A stretch of DNA of 64,000 nucleotides from Bradyrhizobium sp. 1 (GTDB lineage: Bacteria; Pseudomonadota; Alphaproteobacteria; Rhizobiales; Xanthobacteraceae), in NCBI RefSeq assembly GCF_023073315.1, contig NZ_JADPJH010000014.1:248001-312000 (forward strand), given 5' to 3'. The translations under genes and the position numbers were made by a program. The notes beneath the pieces were generated by a model, which did no database searches, had not been told where the DNA came from, and saw only the letters and a list, made by a program, of their open reading frames with translations. This document shows, one piece after another, positions 1 to 8,932 of this stretch (position 1 is the first letter of the stretch; each line of letters starts with the position of its first letter).

Positions 1-20
1 CAGAGCCAAAAGGGGTATGC

Positions 21-1430
21 ATGAAGACCGCCAAAGACGTCCTGAAATCGATCAAGGACAACGACGTCAAATACGTCGACCTGCGCTTCACCGATCCGCG
101 TGGCAAGTGGCAGCATGTGACGTTCGACATCAGCATGATCGATGAAGATATCTTCGCCGAAGGCACGATGTTCGACGGCTCCTCGATCGCCGGCTGGAAG
201 GCGATCAACGAGTCCGACATGTGCCTGATGCCGGACCCGGTGACCGCGACGATCGATCCGTTCTTCGCCGAGACCACCATGGTCATCACCTGCGACGTGC
301 TCGAGCCGACCACCGGCGAGCCCTACAACCGCGACCCCCGCGGCATCGCCAAGAAGGCGGAAGCCATGGTGAAGTCGATGGGCGTGGGCGACAGCGTGTT
401 CGTCGGCCCCGAAGCCGAGTTCTTCGTGTTCGACGACGTGCGCTTCTCCGCCACCCCCTACAACACCGGCTTCCGCCTCGATTCCTCGGAGCTGCCGACC
501 AACTCCGACACCGAATATGAAGGCGGCAATCTCGGCCACCGCGTCCGCACCAAGGGTGGCTACTTCCCGGTCCCGCCGCAGGACTCGGTGCAGGACATGC
601 GCTCGGAAATGCTCGGCGCCATGGCCAAGATGGGCGTCAAGGTCGAGAAGCACCATCACGAAGTCGCTTCCGCCCAGCACGAGCTCGGCATGAAGTTCGA
701 CACGCTGACACTGATGGCCGACCACATGCAGATCTACAAATACTGCATCCACCAGGTCGCGCACATCTACGGCAAGACCGCCACCTTCATGCCGAAGCCG
801 GTCTATGGCGACAACGGCTCGGGCATGCATGTGCATCAGTCGATCTGGAAGGACGGCAAGCCGGTGTTCGCCGGCAACAAATACGCCGACCTGTCGGAGA
901 CTTGCCTCCACTATATCGGCGGCATCATCAAGCACGCCAAGGCGATCAACGCCTTCACCAACCCGTCGACCAACTCCTACAAGCGTCTGGTCCCGGGCTA
1001 TGAGGCCCCCGTGCTGCTCGCCTATTCCGCGCGCAACCGCTCGGCCTCCTGCCGCATCCCCTACACGGCGAACCCGAAGGCCAAGCGCGTCGAGGTCCGC
1101 TTCCCCGATCCGCTCGCCAATCCCTATCTCGGCTTCGCCTCGATGCTGATGGCCGGCCTCGACGGCATCAAGAACAAGATCGATCCGGGTCCGGCGATGG
1201 ACAAGGACCTCTACGATCTGCCGAAGGAAGAGCTGAAGCAGATCCCGACGGTGTGCGGCTCGCTCCGCGAGGCGCTGGAAAACCTCGACAAGGACCGCGG
1301 CTTCCTCAAGGCCGGCGGCGTGTTCGACGACGACTTCATCGACGCTTACATCGAGCTGAAGATGACCGAAGTCGCCCGCTTCGAAATGACCCCGCATCCG
1401 GTCGAGTTCGACATGTACTATTCGGGCTAA
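21..1430 (+). CDS. glnA: Type I glutamine synthetase
   Basis: GlnA condenses ammonium with glutamate using ATP and is the main cytoplasmic entry point for fixed nitrogen. The 469-residue length is normal for the dodecameric type I enzyme. Visible signatures are FDGSSIAGW near the N terminus, the [10 protein letters not shown] ammonium/ATP site and the RVEVRFPDP region. The LYDLP motif near residue 398 holds the tyrosine that is adenylylated by GlnE in type I-beta enzymes, so post-translational control by GlnE and PII is expected. The start ATG follows an AGGGG ribosome binding site. A PII gene (glnB) commonly precedes glnA in this group but would lie outside the window. A strong hairpin terminator follows directly. 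Confidence 0.98.
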   Translation: MKTAKDVLKSIKDNDVKYVDLRFTDPRGKWQHVTFDISMIDEDIFAEGTMFDGSSIAGWKAINESDMCLMPDPVTATIDPFFAETTMVITCDVLEPTTGEPYNRDPRGIAKKAEAMVKSMGVGDSVFVGPEAEFFVFDDVRFSATPYNTGFRLDSSELPTNSDTEYEGGNLGHRVRTKGGYFPVPPQDSVQDMRSEMLGAMAKMGVKVEKHHHEVASAQHELGMKFDTLTLMADHMQIYKYCIHQVAHIYGKTATFMPKPVYGDNGSGMHVHQSIWKDGKPVFAGNKYADLSETCLHYIGGIIKHAKAINAFTNPSTNSYKRLVPGYEAPVLLAYSARNRSASCRIPYTANPKAKRVEVRFPDPLANPYLGFASMLMAGLDGIKNKIDPGPAMDKDLYDLPKEELKQIPTVCGSLREALENLDKDRGFLKAGGVFDDDFIDAYIELKMTEVARFEMTPHPVEFDMYYSG

Positions 1431-1456
1431 GCCGCCTGAACAGGACACGACACACG

Positions 1457-1487
1457 AAAGGCGCCCCTCGGGGCGCCTTTTTGTTTT
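1457..1487 (+). terminator. Rho-independent terminator of glnA
   Basis: An 11-bp perfect GC-rich stem with a 2-base loop (arms 1457-1467 and 1470-1480) runs into a T-rich tract (TTTTTGTTTT). It starts 26 bases after the glnA stop codon. Confidence 0.9.
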
Positions 1488-1543
1488 GGGCGCAGGATGC
1501 GAAGATTGAAAGCCATCAACTTTCGTTCTGCATCTGACTCCAC

Positions 1544-1562
1544 TTCGTTCTCAAAGAACGAA
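1544..1562. repeat. Short perfect hairpin downstream of the tautomerase gene
   Basis: TTCGTTCT, a 3-base loop, then AGAACGAA. No T tract follows on either strand, so it is a weak terminator candidate at best. The surrounding 1488-1677 stretch shows no gene. Confidence 0.4.
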
Positions 1563-1677
1563 TCGGAATCGCGAAAACCGGCACGCACCAATTCTTGCCG
1601 ATTGGTTTATTCCGTTCGGGATATTGCGAGCGCGGTTCGCAGGACGGGTTTCGCAAGGGTCGACCCATGCTGCCGCT

Positions 1678-1941
1678 CTACGCCTTCGGCCTTGCGACCC
1701 GCACCCCATCGGCTCCGATCGCTCCGAATGTACTCGCGATGATCTCGCTGGTCGGCTGCATGCCGCCGAGCGACCAGTGCGAGGGCTCCTGCTCCTCGAT
1801 CCGGACCCAGATATTTTTGCGAAACTCCGGGCTGCCGTGCCCTTCGACCTCGACCACGAGGTCGGTGACGCGTTCGAGCAGCGTCTTCTTCTGCGCGGCG
1901 TCCAGAATGCCGCGGACGGTTGAAATGGTGATGTAAGGCAT
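1678..1941 (-). CDS. 4-oxalocrotonate tautomerase family protein
   Basis: This 87-residue protein starts MPYITISTV, giving the N-terminal proline that serves as general base in the tautomerase superfamily once methionine is removed. That is why the internal ATG was chosen over an in-frame start four codons upstream; a GGAGAGA site precedes it. Family members interconvert keto and enol forms of unsaturated acids, or act as promiscuous dehalogenases or hydratases; the substrate here is unknown. It is transcribed divergently from a GlxA/AraC-type regulator whose start lies about 150 bases away, so local control by that regulator is plausible. Confidence 0.85.
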   Translation of the reverse strand: MPYITISTVRGILDAAQKKTLLERVTDLVVEVEGHGSPEFRKNIWVRIEEQEPSHWSLGGMQPTSEIIASTFGAIGADGVRVARPKA

Positions 1942-2092
1942 GTCTCTCTCCAATGATGTCGTGTGACGACGGAGCGAATTTGGACCTGGCGAGCCCGGTC
2001 AGGCAGTGGCGGATAAGACAGAGATCGGGCAATTTCCGCCACGCGCATCCCGCGCCGATCAGCTAGGATCGAAGCGACGGCCCGGAGGTCCC

Positions 2093-3070
2093 ATGAAGCT
2101 CGCAATTCTCGCGCTCGAAGGTTGCATGCACTCGGCGATCGCCGGCGTCGCCGACATGCTGTCGATCGCCAATCACGTGATGCAGCAGAGCGGCGCAAAA
2201 CCCCGCTTCACCTGGCAGACACTCTCGCTCGACGGCAAGGTGGTGCGCGCCGGCGGCGGCCAGATGGTCGCGGTCGATGGCGCGATCGGCAAGCGCGCCA
2301 GTTTCGATGCGATCCTCGTCCCCGGCAACCTCGTCGATCACGTCACGGCCGAGCGGCTGCAACCGCAATATGCGCGCGCCGGCGCCTGGCTGCGGCAGCA
2401 GCATGCGAACGGCCGGCTGATCGGCGCATTTTGCAGCGGCGTGTTCCTGCTTGCCGGCGCCGGCCTGCTCGACAACCGCCGCGCCACCATTACCTGGTGG
2501 CTGCAAGGCGAGCTGCGGCAGCGTCACCCCACCGTCGACCTTGCCGGCGACGCCGTCGTCACCGTGGCCGACCGCATCGTCTGCGCGGCCGGACCGATGT
2601 CGTGGGTCGACCTCCTGCTCCGCCTGATCGAGATGGTCGACGGCAAGGCGATCGCGAAACTCTGCGCGGACTATGTCGTCATCGATACCGCGCAGCGCAC
2701 CCAATCGATCTTCATGCCGGTCGGATATCTGCTCTCGCAGGACCCGATGCTGACCAAGGCAGACCTATTGGTTCGCCGCACCGGCAAGAGCCCGATGACG
2801 GTCAAGCGCCTTGCAAGCGCGCTCGGCCTCAGCGAGCGCACGCTGAACCGCAAGTTCCAGGAGCTCACGCACGAGCCGCCGCAAGCCTTCATCATGCGCC
2901 GCCGCGTCGAGCATGCGCGCACGTTGCTGGAGACGACGACCCAGCCGGTCAAGACCATCGCGCGCGCTGCCGGCTACGAAGACGAGAGCAGCTTCCGCAA
3001 GGCGTTCCGCAAGCTCACCCTGATGTCGCCGCAAGCCTATCGCGCGCGACGGATGGAGCGGGCGGCGTAA
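2093..3070 (+). CDS. GlxA-type transcriptional regulator (DJ-1/PfpI domain plus AraC helix-turn-helix)
   Basis: The roughly 325-residue protein has an N-terminal DJ-1/PfpI-like domain (about residues 1-190) with the nucleophile-elbow-like FCSGVFLLA, and a C-terminal AraC-type double helix-turn-helix (about 225-320) ending in the typical GYEDESSFRKAFRK segment. Proteins with this architecture sense small metabolites and activate neighbouring catabolic genes. The ATG at 2093 was chosen because GGAGG sits five bases upstream; a longer in-frame start at 2006 would add an unlikely basic tail. The likely target is the divergent tautomerase gene. Confidence 0.88.
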   Translation: MKLAILALEGCMHSAIAGVADMLSIANHVMQQSGAKPRFTWQTLSLDGKVVRAGGGQMVAVDGAIGKRASFDAILVPGNLVDHVTAERLQPQYARAGAWLRQQHANGRLIGAFCSGVFLLAGAGLLDNRRATITWWLQGELRQRHPTVDLAGDAVVTVADRIVCAAGPMSWVDLLLRLIEMVDGKAIAKLCADYVVIDTAQRTQSIFMPVGYLLSQDPMLTKADLLVRRTGKSPMTVKRLASALGLSERTLNRKFQELTHEPPQAFIMRRRVEHARTLLETTTQPVKTIARAAGYEDESSFRKAFRKLTLMSPQAYRARRMERAA

Positions 3071-3177
3071 CAGAGCGGAGCGCCGCGCCGGCTGTGGGGC
3101 CAAGGCAAGCGCTAGAGGCATCCCTCTCGGGAACCCGACTCTCTCGCCATAGAGTAGAGGCCGCCCCAGGAGAGAAC

Positions 3178-3345
3178 ATGAGCGTACCGGAGATCATTCG
3201 ACGGGCCATCGAAATCGGTGAACGAGAGGGCAAGATCACCTTCGACGAATTGAATGAACTGTGCGGCAACGGGATAGAGCCCGAACATATCGAGCGCATT
3301 TTCAACGCTTTGAGCGACGCGGGAATTTGGATCGCAGAAGAGTAG
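3178..3345 (+). CDS. Stand-alone sigma-70 region 1.1-like miniprotein
   Basis: This 55-codon gene has a good ribosome binding site (AGGAGAGA) directly before its ATG. The product (MSVPEIIRRAIEIGEREGKI, then a TFDELNE segment and an acidic end in IAEE) resembles the N-terminal region 1.1 of housekeeping sigma factors, where the pattern is also a short helix, G-x-(I/L)-TFDE-(L/V)-N, a spacer, and a helix ending in acidic residues. In RpoD this domain occupies the DNA channel of RNA polymerase before promoter binding. A free copy could modulate polymerase or sigma, but that is inference. It lies about 110 bases downstream of the GlxA-type regulator on the same strand. Confidence 0.75.
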   Translation: MSVPEIIRRAIEIGEREGKITFDELNELCGNGIEPEHIERIFNALSDAGIWIAEE

Positions 3346-3356
3346 CCTCGGCCTCG

Positions 3357-3426
3357 TCATTGCGAGCGCAGCGAAGCAATCCAGCGTCTTTCCGCGGAGG
3401 GATTCTGGATTGCGTCGCTGCGCTCG
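3357..3426. repeat. Bradyrhizobial-type intergenic palindromic repeat (family B)
   Basis: The left arm (3357-3384, TCATTGCGAGCGCAGCGAAG onward) and right arm (3405-3426) are inverted copies around a short spacer. I recall this pattern as one scattered between bradyrhizobial genes. It sits between the convergent sigma-1.1-like gene and the C26 amidohydrolase and may fold as an mRNA 3' structure. Confidence 0.7.
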
Positions 3427-3438
3427 GAGCCGGCCGCG

Positions 3439-4212
3439 CTACGCCGCTGCCTTCTGCCGTTCGACCATCGCCTCGCCAAAAGCCTCGAACAGCTTCCGGT
3501 TGATGGGATTGCGTTGCGGGTCGTATTCGGCGTGCCACTGTACGCCGAGCGCGAAGGTCGGGGCTTCCGCGATGCGGATCGCCTCGATGGTGCCGTCCTC
3601 GGCGATGCCTTCGATCAGCACGCGCTTGCCGGGGTCCAAGATGCCCTGGCCGTGCAGCGAATTGACCCTGATCTTCTCGCAGCCGAGCAGTCTTGCGAAC
3701 GCGCCCCCCGGCGTCAGGTCGACGTCGTGACGGTCGGCGAACACCACTGTCGGGTCGGGATGGATCTCGCCGTTCTCGAGGCGGGGCATGCGGTGATTCA
3801 TGCGGCCCGGGATTTCGCGGATCTCGGGATGCAGCGAGCCGCCGAAAGCAACGTTCATCTCCTGGAGGCCGCGGCAGATGCCGAACAGCGGAATGCCGCG
3901 GGCGACGCAGGCGACCGAGAGCGCCAGCGCGACCTCGTCGCGGTGGATGTCGTAGGGCTCGTGCGCCTCGCATGGATCGACGTTGAAACGGGTGGGATGC
4001 ACATTGGCACGGGCGCCGGTGAGCACGATCCCGTCGACCACGTCGAGCAGCGCACCGATATCAGTGATATCAGGCGCTCCAGCGAACATCACAGGCAGGC
4101 CGCCGGACACCTCGGCGACGGCGCGCAGGTTTCGCTCGCCGACCATCTGGACCTGAAATCGATTCTCGACGCGGTGGGCATTCCCGATCACGCCGACGAC
4201 CGGCTTTCTCAT
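3439..4212 (-). CDS. Gamma-glutamyl-gamma-aminobutyrate hydrolase family protein (peptidase C26)
   Basis: This 257-residue class I glutamine amidotransferase-like hydrolase has the nucleophile elbow FGICRGLQEMNV with catalytic Cys near residue 113, and the QWHAEYD segment near residue 229 that supplies the histidine. PuuD-type enzymes release GABA from gamma-glutamyl-GABA in putrescine breakdown. No other putrescine gene lies nearby, so the exact substrate is inferred from family membership only. The gene ends next to a palindromic repeat. Confidence 0.88.
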   Translation of the reverse strand: MRKPVVGVIGNAHRVENRFQVQMVGERNLRAVAEVSGGLPVMFAGAPDITDIGALLDVVDGIVLTGARANVHPTRFNVDPCEAHEPYDIHRDEVALALSVACVARGIPLFGICRGLQEMNVAFGGSLHPEIREIPGRMNHRMPRLENGEIHPDPTVVFADRHDVDLTPGGAFARLLGCEKIRVNSLHGQGILDPGKRVLIEGIAEDGTIEAIRIAEAPTFALGVQWHAEYDPQRNPINRKLFEAFGEAMVERQKAAA

Positions 4213-4302
4213 CTCCCGTTCCGACCTCTCGCCGAAAAAGATTCTCCAAACATGCCCTTGGGATGGAACAAATTCAACAGAAGGGATCGCGGGACGGCAA
4301 TG

Positions 4303-5007
4303 CTATTTTCGCGCAAATGCATCCCGGGCCTCAATCCCGCCCCCGACAGGCAGGCTTGCGGCCTTCAGTGCGGTTGCCGCCGCCTCGCCCGGCGCAGCCA
4401 GCCAGGGCAGTTTTGCCACGATTCCGCGCGTGACGGGCTCCCCGAGCACACCGCCGAAATCGATCGGCCAGAACCCGTTGGGCACCACCTCGGCGGTGAG
4501 GCCGCGGATGGCATAGCCCTCGCCCAGAACCGCTTCCGCATGGTCAGGGGCGACAAGGCGCGCGGTGCGAGGGTCCTTGGGATCGCCAAAGCTCACGAGC
4601 ACAGGGATCAAATCCCCCTGCAGCGGGACAATGCCGGTCTGCCGGTTGATATCACTGAACGAGACGCGGTTGCCGTGCGCGGCGCCATAGGCGCGGAGCG
4701 CGACGTAGTTGATGTCGTCGAGGTCGAGCTTTTCGCCCTGCTGATGCGCCAGCAATACCACCAGGTTCTTTCCCTGGCCGAGGTCGACGAACACCGCCTC
4801 GCCGCGCATCGTGGTGCGGCCGCCGCGGTTGTAGTTGCGGTCGGGCACGACGGCCAGAATGCCTGATGCGCGCTTGATCCCGTCAGGCGTCGTTACCTCG
4901 ACCGTGAGGCGAAATTTGTGGCCGGGCCGGTTGACCCGGATCTGGTCGCCGATCACGAGCACGGCCAGCAGCCCGAGCAGACCCGCCCATTTGCCGATGA
5001 AACTCAA
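4303..5007 (-). CDS. Membrane-anchored protein of unknown function
   Basis: About 234 residues, with one N-terminal membrane segment (GLLGLLAVLVIGDQI) and a soluble remainder that I do not assign to a known family. The remainder contains TTPDGIKRASGI and a repeated pattern suggestive of a beta-rich extracytoplasmic domain. The start is uncertain: no ATG fits. The TTG at 5005-5007 directly follows a G-rich GGTGGGGGG site and places the hydrophobic segment at the N terminus; an in-frame GTG lies 12 codons further up. It is divergent from the AI-2E-type permease gene, leaving about 140 bases for both promoters. Confidence 0.65.
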   Translation of the reverse strand: MSFIGKWAGLLGLLAVLVIGDQIRVNRPGHKFRLTVEVTTPDGIKRASGILAVVPDRNYNRGGRTTMRGEAVFVDLGQGKNLVVLLAHQQGEKLDLDDINYVALRAYGAAHGNRVSFSDINRQTGIVPLQGDLIPVLVSFGDPKDPRTARLVAPDHAEAVLGEGYAIRGLTAEVVPNGFWPIDFGGVLGEPVTRGIVAKLPWLAAPGEAAATALKAASLPVGGGIEARDAFARK

Positions 5008-5145
5008 GCGCCCCCCACCTGTTCTTTCATCACCGCTCTGCACCGTTCGCGCGGCAGCGTCAAACCAGCGCGTTGACGCGGCCTTGATCGGAAGCGCGTT
5101 TGTCGAAAGAGTGCCCGGCCCGCCGCCACCGAAAAAGGACCCGAT

Positions 5146-6279
5146 GTGAGCATTTCCAGAGATGAACGGCCCCGGACCCGCAACGATCTTGCCTGGGCGA
5201 TCTCGGTCGGCGGCATCGGCGTCGTGCTGTTCACGGCCGCGCTCGTTTTCACCTGGTATTTCGCCGCCACGGTGCTGCTGATCTTCACCGGCATGCTGCT
5301 CGGCGTCGGTCTCAATGCGCTGACCAATGCGCTCGGGCGGCGCGTGAATCTGCCCCATACGGTGCGGCTCGCGATCGTCTGCGCCGTGCTTGCAGTGCTG
5401 CTCGCGGGCGTGGGCTATCTCGGCGGCGCCACCATCGCCGATCAGGCCTCGGTGCTGAGCAAGACCATCAAGTCGCAGATCACCAACGTGAAGTCCTTCC
5501 TCGACAACCACGGCATCGACACCAGCGTGTTCGATCTCGGCAGTGCCGCGCCAGCCGCCTCCACTGACGCGGCATCGACACCCGCCCCGAGTTCCGCCCC
5601 GCATGGATTACCGAGCGGTGCCGGCGCGCTCGCCTCGAGCGGCGGGGCGATCGTGAGCCAGACCTTTAAGCTGCTGTTCGGCGCGATCAGCGCCGTCGGT
5701 AACATCTTCATCGTGCTGTTTCTGGGGCTCGCCTTCGCAGCGCAGCCCAGCGTCTATCACGATGGCTTGTTATTCCTTGCGCCGGCGAAGCATCGCACCC
5801 GCGTAGCCCTGATCATCGACCACATCGGCGAGACGCTGGAGCGCTGGCTGATCGCGCAGATCGTGGTGATGATCGCGGTCGGAATCGTGACCTGGATCGG
5901 GCTCGCCATCATCGGCATTCCCGGCTCGTTCATCCTGGGGATTCAGGCCGGCCTGCTCGCCTTCATCCCGACCGTCGGCGCCATCATCGCCGGCGTGGTC
6001 GTGGTGCTGGCCAGCCTCGCCTCAGGCTGGATCCCGGCGCTGTCGGCCTTCATCCTCTTCATGGGCGTCCACGCCATGGAGAGCTACGTGCTGACGCCGA
6101 TCCTGCAGCGGCAGGCGCTCGACATCCCGCCGGCCACGCTGTTCGCGTTCCAGATACTGCTCGGCGTCGTGTTCGGAATCTGGGGCCTCGCGCTGGCGCT
6201 GCCCCTCGTCGCCATCGCCAAGGTCATGATCGACCATTTCAAGACGTATGAGGCGCCGCCTCTGGCGGAGGCGGCGTAA
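5146..6279 (+). CDS. AI-2E family transporter (PerM-like permease)
   Basis: This 377-residue polytopic membrane protein has hydrophobic segments clustered at about 15-90 and 180-365, and a Ser/Ala/Pro-rich extramembrane stretch at about 130-165. The C-terminal part (IGIPGSFILGIQAG, AFIPTVGAIIAG, ESYVLTPILQ) is characteristic of the AI-2E/UPF0118 exporter family. Members export small molecules or exchange ions; the name does not prove AI-2 transport. The start is GTG, since the overlapping ATG is followed by TGA. It converges with the ABM-type monooxygenase gene with a 16-base gap. Confidence 0.9.
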   Translation: MSISRDERPRTRNDLAWAISVGGIGVVLFTAALVFTWYFAATVLLIFTGMLLGVGLNALTNALGRRVNLPHTVRLAIVCAVLAVLLAGVGYLGGATIADQASVLSKTIKSQITNVKSFLDNHGIDTSVFDLGSAAPAASTDAASTPAPSSAPHGLPSGAGALASSGGAIVSQTFKLLFGAISAVGNIFIVLFLGLAFAAQPSVYHDGLLFLAPAKHRTRVALIIDHIGETLERWLIAQIVVMIAVGIVTWIGLAIIGIPGSFILGIQAGLLAFIPTVGAIIAGVVVVLASLASGWIPALSAFILFMGVHAMESYVLTPILQRQALDIPPATLFAFQILLGVVFGIWGLALALPLVAIAKVMIDHFKTYEAPPLAEAA

Positions 6280-6295
6280 GGCGTCGTGAAGTGGA

Positions 6296-6592
6296 TCAGG
6301 TCGTCAGCACGGTCTCGGTGTGCTCGACCTCGGGCGGCGACGCAAAATACTGGCCGACGAGGCCGCGCCATTCGGTGAAATTCTCGGAGCCACGGAAATC
6401 CACCGTGTGGTTTTCCAGCGTCGCCCATTTCACCATCAGCCGGTAACGCTGCGGCTTCTCGATTGACTTGTGCAGCTCAAAACTGTGAAAGCCCTTGGAG
6501 CGGCCGAAGGCGGCCTTGGCCTTGGCGACGGCGGCCTCAAAGTCCTTCTCGCTGCCCGGCTTGACGTCGATTTGCGCGATCTCGGTGATCAT
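6296..6592 (-). CDS. ABM-type (antibiotic biosynthesis monooxygenase fold) small protein
   Basis: This 98-residue dimeric alpha/beta-barrel-type protein begins MITEIAQIDVKPG and contains the KGFHSFELHKSIEKPQRY core, the usual layout of single-domain ABM proteins. Such proteins oxidise quinol-like substrates without cofactor or bind heme or other ligands; no active-site residues can be assigned here. Nothing in the neighbourhood points to a substrate. Confidence 0.82.
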   Translation of the reverse strand: MITEIAQIDVKPGSEKDFEAAVAKAKAAFGRSKGFHSFELHKSIEKPQRYRLMVKWATLENHTVDFRGSENFTEWRGLVGQYFASPPEVEHTETVLTT

Positions 6593-6644
6593 CGGTTTCC
6601 ACCCATTTTTATTCGATGGGCGTGTCTACCGCAGCCGCGAGCAA

Positions 6645-6675
6645 AGAAAAAGGCGCCGAAACGGCGCCCTGCCCG
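6645..6675. terminator. Hairpin downstream of the small membrane protein gene
   Basis: GGCGCC, GAAAC, GGCGCC with flanking A and T/C bases forms a short stable stem just downstream of the 6694-6930 gene stop. On the minus strand it is followed by a TTTTTC run, consistent with a terminator for that gene. Confidence 0.55.
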
Positions 6676-6693
6676 GCCGAAAATGCGCCGCTA

Positions 6694-6930
6694 TCAGGCC
6701 AACAGCAGCACGGTCCCGGTAACGACGAGCAAGCAAGCGAGAAACAGCGCGATCGGCCAATAGCTGCGGCTCTGCGTGTAGCGCCCCTGGGCGCGGCGCT
6801 CGGCGATGAGCGCCGTCTCGTACTCGTCCGCGGTCGAGAACAGACAGGCGAAGCCACCACGCGCCGAAGCAGCGTGAGCTTCGAGCGACATCAGGGCAGC
6901 CTGCGGGTTCTGTCGACGGATCGATTCCAT
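6694..6930 (-). CDS. Small tail-anchored membrane protein, unknown function
   Basis: A 78-residue protein with a soluble N-terminal half (ALMSLEAHAASARGGFA, YETALIAERRAQG) and one C-terminal membrane segment (IALFLACLLVVTGTVLLLA). No family is recognised. It lies 57 bases downstream of the diguanylate cyclase gene on the same strand, has typical codon usage and is followed by a hairpin, which together support a real gene. Confidence 0.55.
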   Translation of the reverse strand: MESIRRQNPQAALMSLEAHAASARGGFACLFSTADEYETALIAERRAQGRYTQSRSYWPIALFLACLLVVTGTVLLLA

Positions 6931-6987
6931 GACCGCAATGGTAGGGATCGAACGGTAAACAGGAGATTACCGCGAGGCCCCCGCGTA

Positions 6988-8220
6988 TCAGGCCGTCGCC
7001 GGCTGTGTGTTGGATTGTCCCTTGGGTACACCGATGCGCGCCGCGCTCTGGCGGCGCCAGTTCTCCAGCGACAACGGCAGCTCCTCCGCCGCCTCGACGC
7101 GGTTACGGCCGCCGCGCTTCGCCTGGTAGAGCGCGGTGTCGGCCGAAGCCAGCAACACCTCGAGCTCGGTACCGGCCGGACCGCCGGCGACGCCGATGCT
7201 GACGGTGGTGTCGACCGGGCCTTCATCGACCACGACGCCGGAGGTCTCGAAAGCCTCGCGCACGCGCTCGGCAACCAGCACGCCTTCCTCCAGCGAGCAC
7301 GGCAAGAGCGCCGCGAACTCCTCGCCGCCAATCCGGCCCGACATGTCGGTCATGCGCAGATTACTGACAACGACGGTCGAGAACAGTTTCAGCATCTCGT
7401 CGCCGGCGGGATGGCCGAAGCGATCGTTGATCGACTTGAAATGGTCGATGTCGAAGATCATCACGGTGACGGGACGCCCGGCCTTGGCCTCGCGCTCGAT
7501 CACGCGGCCGCAGGCTTCCGAGAAACCGCGGCGGTTGAGCATGCCGGTCAGGGGATCGGTCGACGCGGCGGTCCGGTGCGCGGTCACCGTGCGCTCGGAT
7601 ACCAGCATGAAGATCACGAACACGGTGCCGACGGCATAGAGCACCAGCTCGACCGCGAACACCGTGACCCAGATGCTCGTGGCGAAACCGGCATCATGCG
7701 GGCGCAGGAAGCTGCCGAGCAGGATCGGCAGCATCAAGACGCAGCCGTGCATCACCGGCACGACGAAGGCCGGCCAGCGCCGTTGCAGGCTCTTGCGCCG
7801 TTCGACCCAGAGCTCGCTCGCGGTGAGCGCCGCATAGACCGAAACGATGCCGGCGCCGACGATCATGCGCAGCATGGACGCCGTGGGATCAAGCAGCGTG
7901 GCGGCCGCAGCCCAGGCGAGCGCGCCGACGAGGAGGCCCGGCCAGTTCGGCTTGCGGCCATGGAAGACGCGTGCCGCATTCCACACCATGCCGCAGGCGA
8001 CGAAGCCGACCGCGTTCAGCGCAAGGTAAAGATGCGGACCGAGCTTGTCGCCGGCCGCAGTCCACAACGCAACAGAAGCGGCGCCGAGGAGATACGCGGT
8101 GCCCCACCATTTCAGCGCGGGACTGTTCTCCTGCCTGCCAAAGAACACCATCATGGCGCCGAGCAGTGCGGCAACCATGGTGGCAACCAAATAGAGCGTG
8201 ATGCTATCGAGCGACATCAT
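6988..8220 (-). CDS. Membrane diguanylate cyclase (GGDEF domain)
   Basis: This 410-residue protein makes the second messenger cyclic di-GMP from two GTP. The N-terminal half (about 1-210) is a run of hydrophobic segments, probably a membrane sensor of the MASE type. The C-terminal GGDEF domain has the active-site signature GGEEF and the FDIDHFKSINDRFGH substrate-binding region. An RMTD sequence five residues before GGEEF matches the RxxD inhibitory site for product feedback, so the enzyme should be active and autoregulated. There is no EAL domain. The input signal is unknown. Confidence 0.92.
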   Translation of the reverse strand: MMSLDSITLYLVATMVAALLGAMMVFFGRQENSPALKWWGTAYLLGAASVALWTAAGDKLGPHLYLALNAVGFVACGMVWNAARVFHGRKPNWPGLLVGALAWAAAATLLDPTASMLRMIVGAGIVSVYAALTASELWVERRKSLQRRWPAFVVPVMHGCVLMLPILLGSFLRPHDAGFATSIWVTVFAVELVLYAVGTVFVIFMLVSERTVTAHRTAASTDPLTGMLNRRGFSEACGRVIEREAKAGRPVTVMIFDIDHFKSINDRFGHPAGDEMLKLFSTVVVSNLRMTDMSGRIGGEEFAALLPCSLEEGVLVAERVREAFETSGVVVDEGPVDTTVSIGVAGGPAGTELEVLLASADTALYQAKRGGRNRVEAAEELPLSLENWRRQSAARIGVPKGQSNTQPATA

Positions 8221-8376
8221 GTCGGCCCCCTCTAAGAAAATAGCAGTTACGCGACCGGCACATCCGATTTGCGCGCCCTTCCAGATGCGACGCTATGTCC
8301 GCCAAGTTCCATTCAGGTTTTCATGCAAGAGCAAGTTTTCGGGAAACTCGTCTTCAATTTGCACACAAACGAACGA

Positions 8377-8407
8377 CAAAAAGGGCGCTGAAATCAGCGC
8401 CCTTTTG
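8377..8407 (-). terminator. Rho-independent terminator of rplM-rpsI
   Basis: GGGCGCTG, AAAT, CAGCGCCC, flanked by A and T tracts on both sides, lies about 45 bases beyond the rpsI stop codon. Its symmetric flanks could stop transcription in both directions. Confidence 0.85.
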
Positions 8408-8450
8408 CATCTCATTGAAGCCGCTTTCGCGGCGAATGTGACCGAAGCGA

Positions 8451-8930
8451 TTAACGCTTCGAGAACTGGAAGGACCGGCGGGCCTTGGCCTTGCCGTACT
8501 TCTTGCGCTCGACCACGCGGGAGTCGCGGGTCAGGAAGCCGCCCTTCTTGAGCACGGTACGCAGCTCGGGCTCGAAATAGGTGAGCGCCTTGGAGATACC
8601 ATGACGAACAGCGCCAGCCTGACCGGACAGACCGCCGCCGGCGACGGTGCAGATCACGTCGTACTGGCCGGAACGGGCGGCCACCGAGAACGGCTGCTCG
8701 ATCATCATGCGCAGCACCGGACGGGCGAAATAGACCTCGACCTCGCGCGCGTTGACGGTGACCTTGCCGGCGCCCGGCTTGATCCAGACGCGGGCGACCG
8801 CGTCCTTGCGCTTGCCGGTGGCGTAGGCGCGGTTGAACTTGTCGACCTTCTTCTCGTGCTTGGGCGCGTCGGGCGCGACCGCCGTCTTGAGCTGCGAAAG
8901 CTGGTCGAGCGACTGAATGGATTCGGCCAT
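8451..8930 (-). CDS. rpsI: Small ribosomal subunit protein uS9
   Basis: Ribosomal protein S9 of the 30S subunit, 159 residues. It has the [18 protein letters not shown] signature and ends in the invariant SKR tail that reaches the P-site tRNA. Its start lies two bases after the rplM stop, the universal L13-S9 pair. The N-terminal extension before the S9 core (about 30 residues) is typical of alphaproteobacteria. Confidence 0.98.
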   Translation of the reverse strand: MAESIQSLDQLSQLKTAVAPDAPKHEKKVDKFNRAYATGKRKDAVARVWIKPGAGKVTVNAREVEVYFARPVLRMMIEQPFSVAARSGQYDVICTVAGGGLSGQAGAVRHGISKALTYFEPELRTVLKKGGFLTRDSRVVERKKYGKAKARRSFQFSKR

Positions 8931-8932
8931 GA

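Noticed and set aside
3112..3360. Minus-strand frame opposite the sigma-1.1-like gene
   Set aside because: The plus-strand product has recognisable motif character and a ribosome binding site; the minus frame has neither.
6616..8235. A 539-codon open frame antisense to the diguanylate cyclase
   Set aside because: It is the mirror of a strong GGDEF gene in GC-rich DNA; the product has no domain and a composition rich in Arg, Gly, His and Asp.
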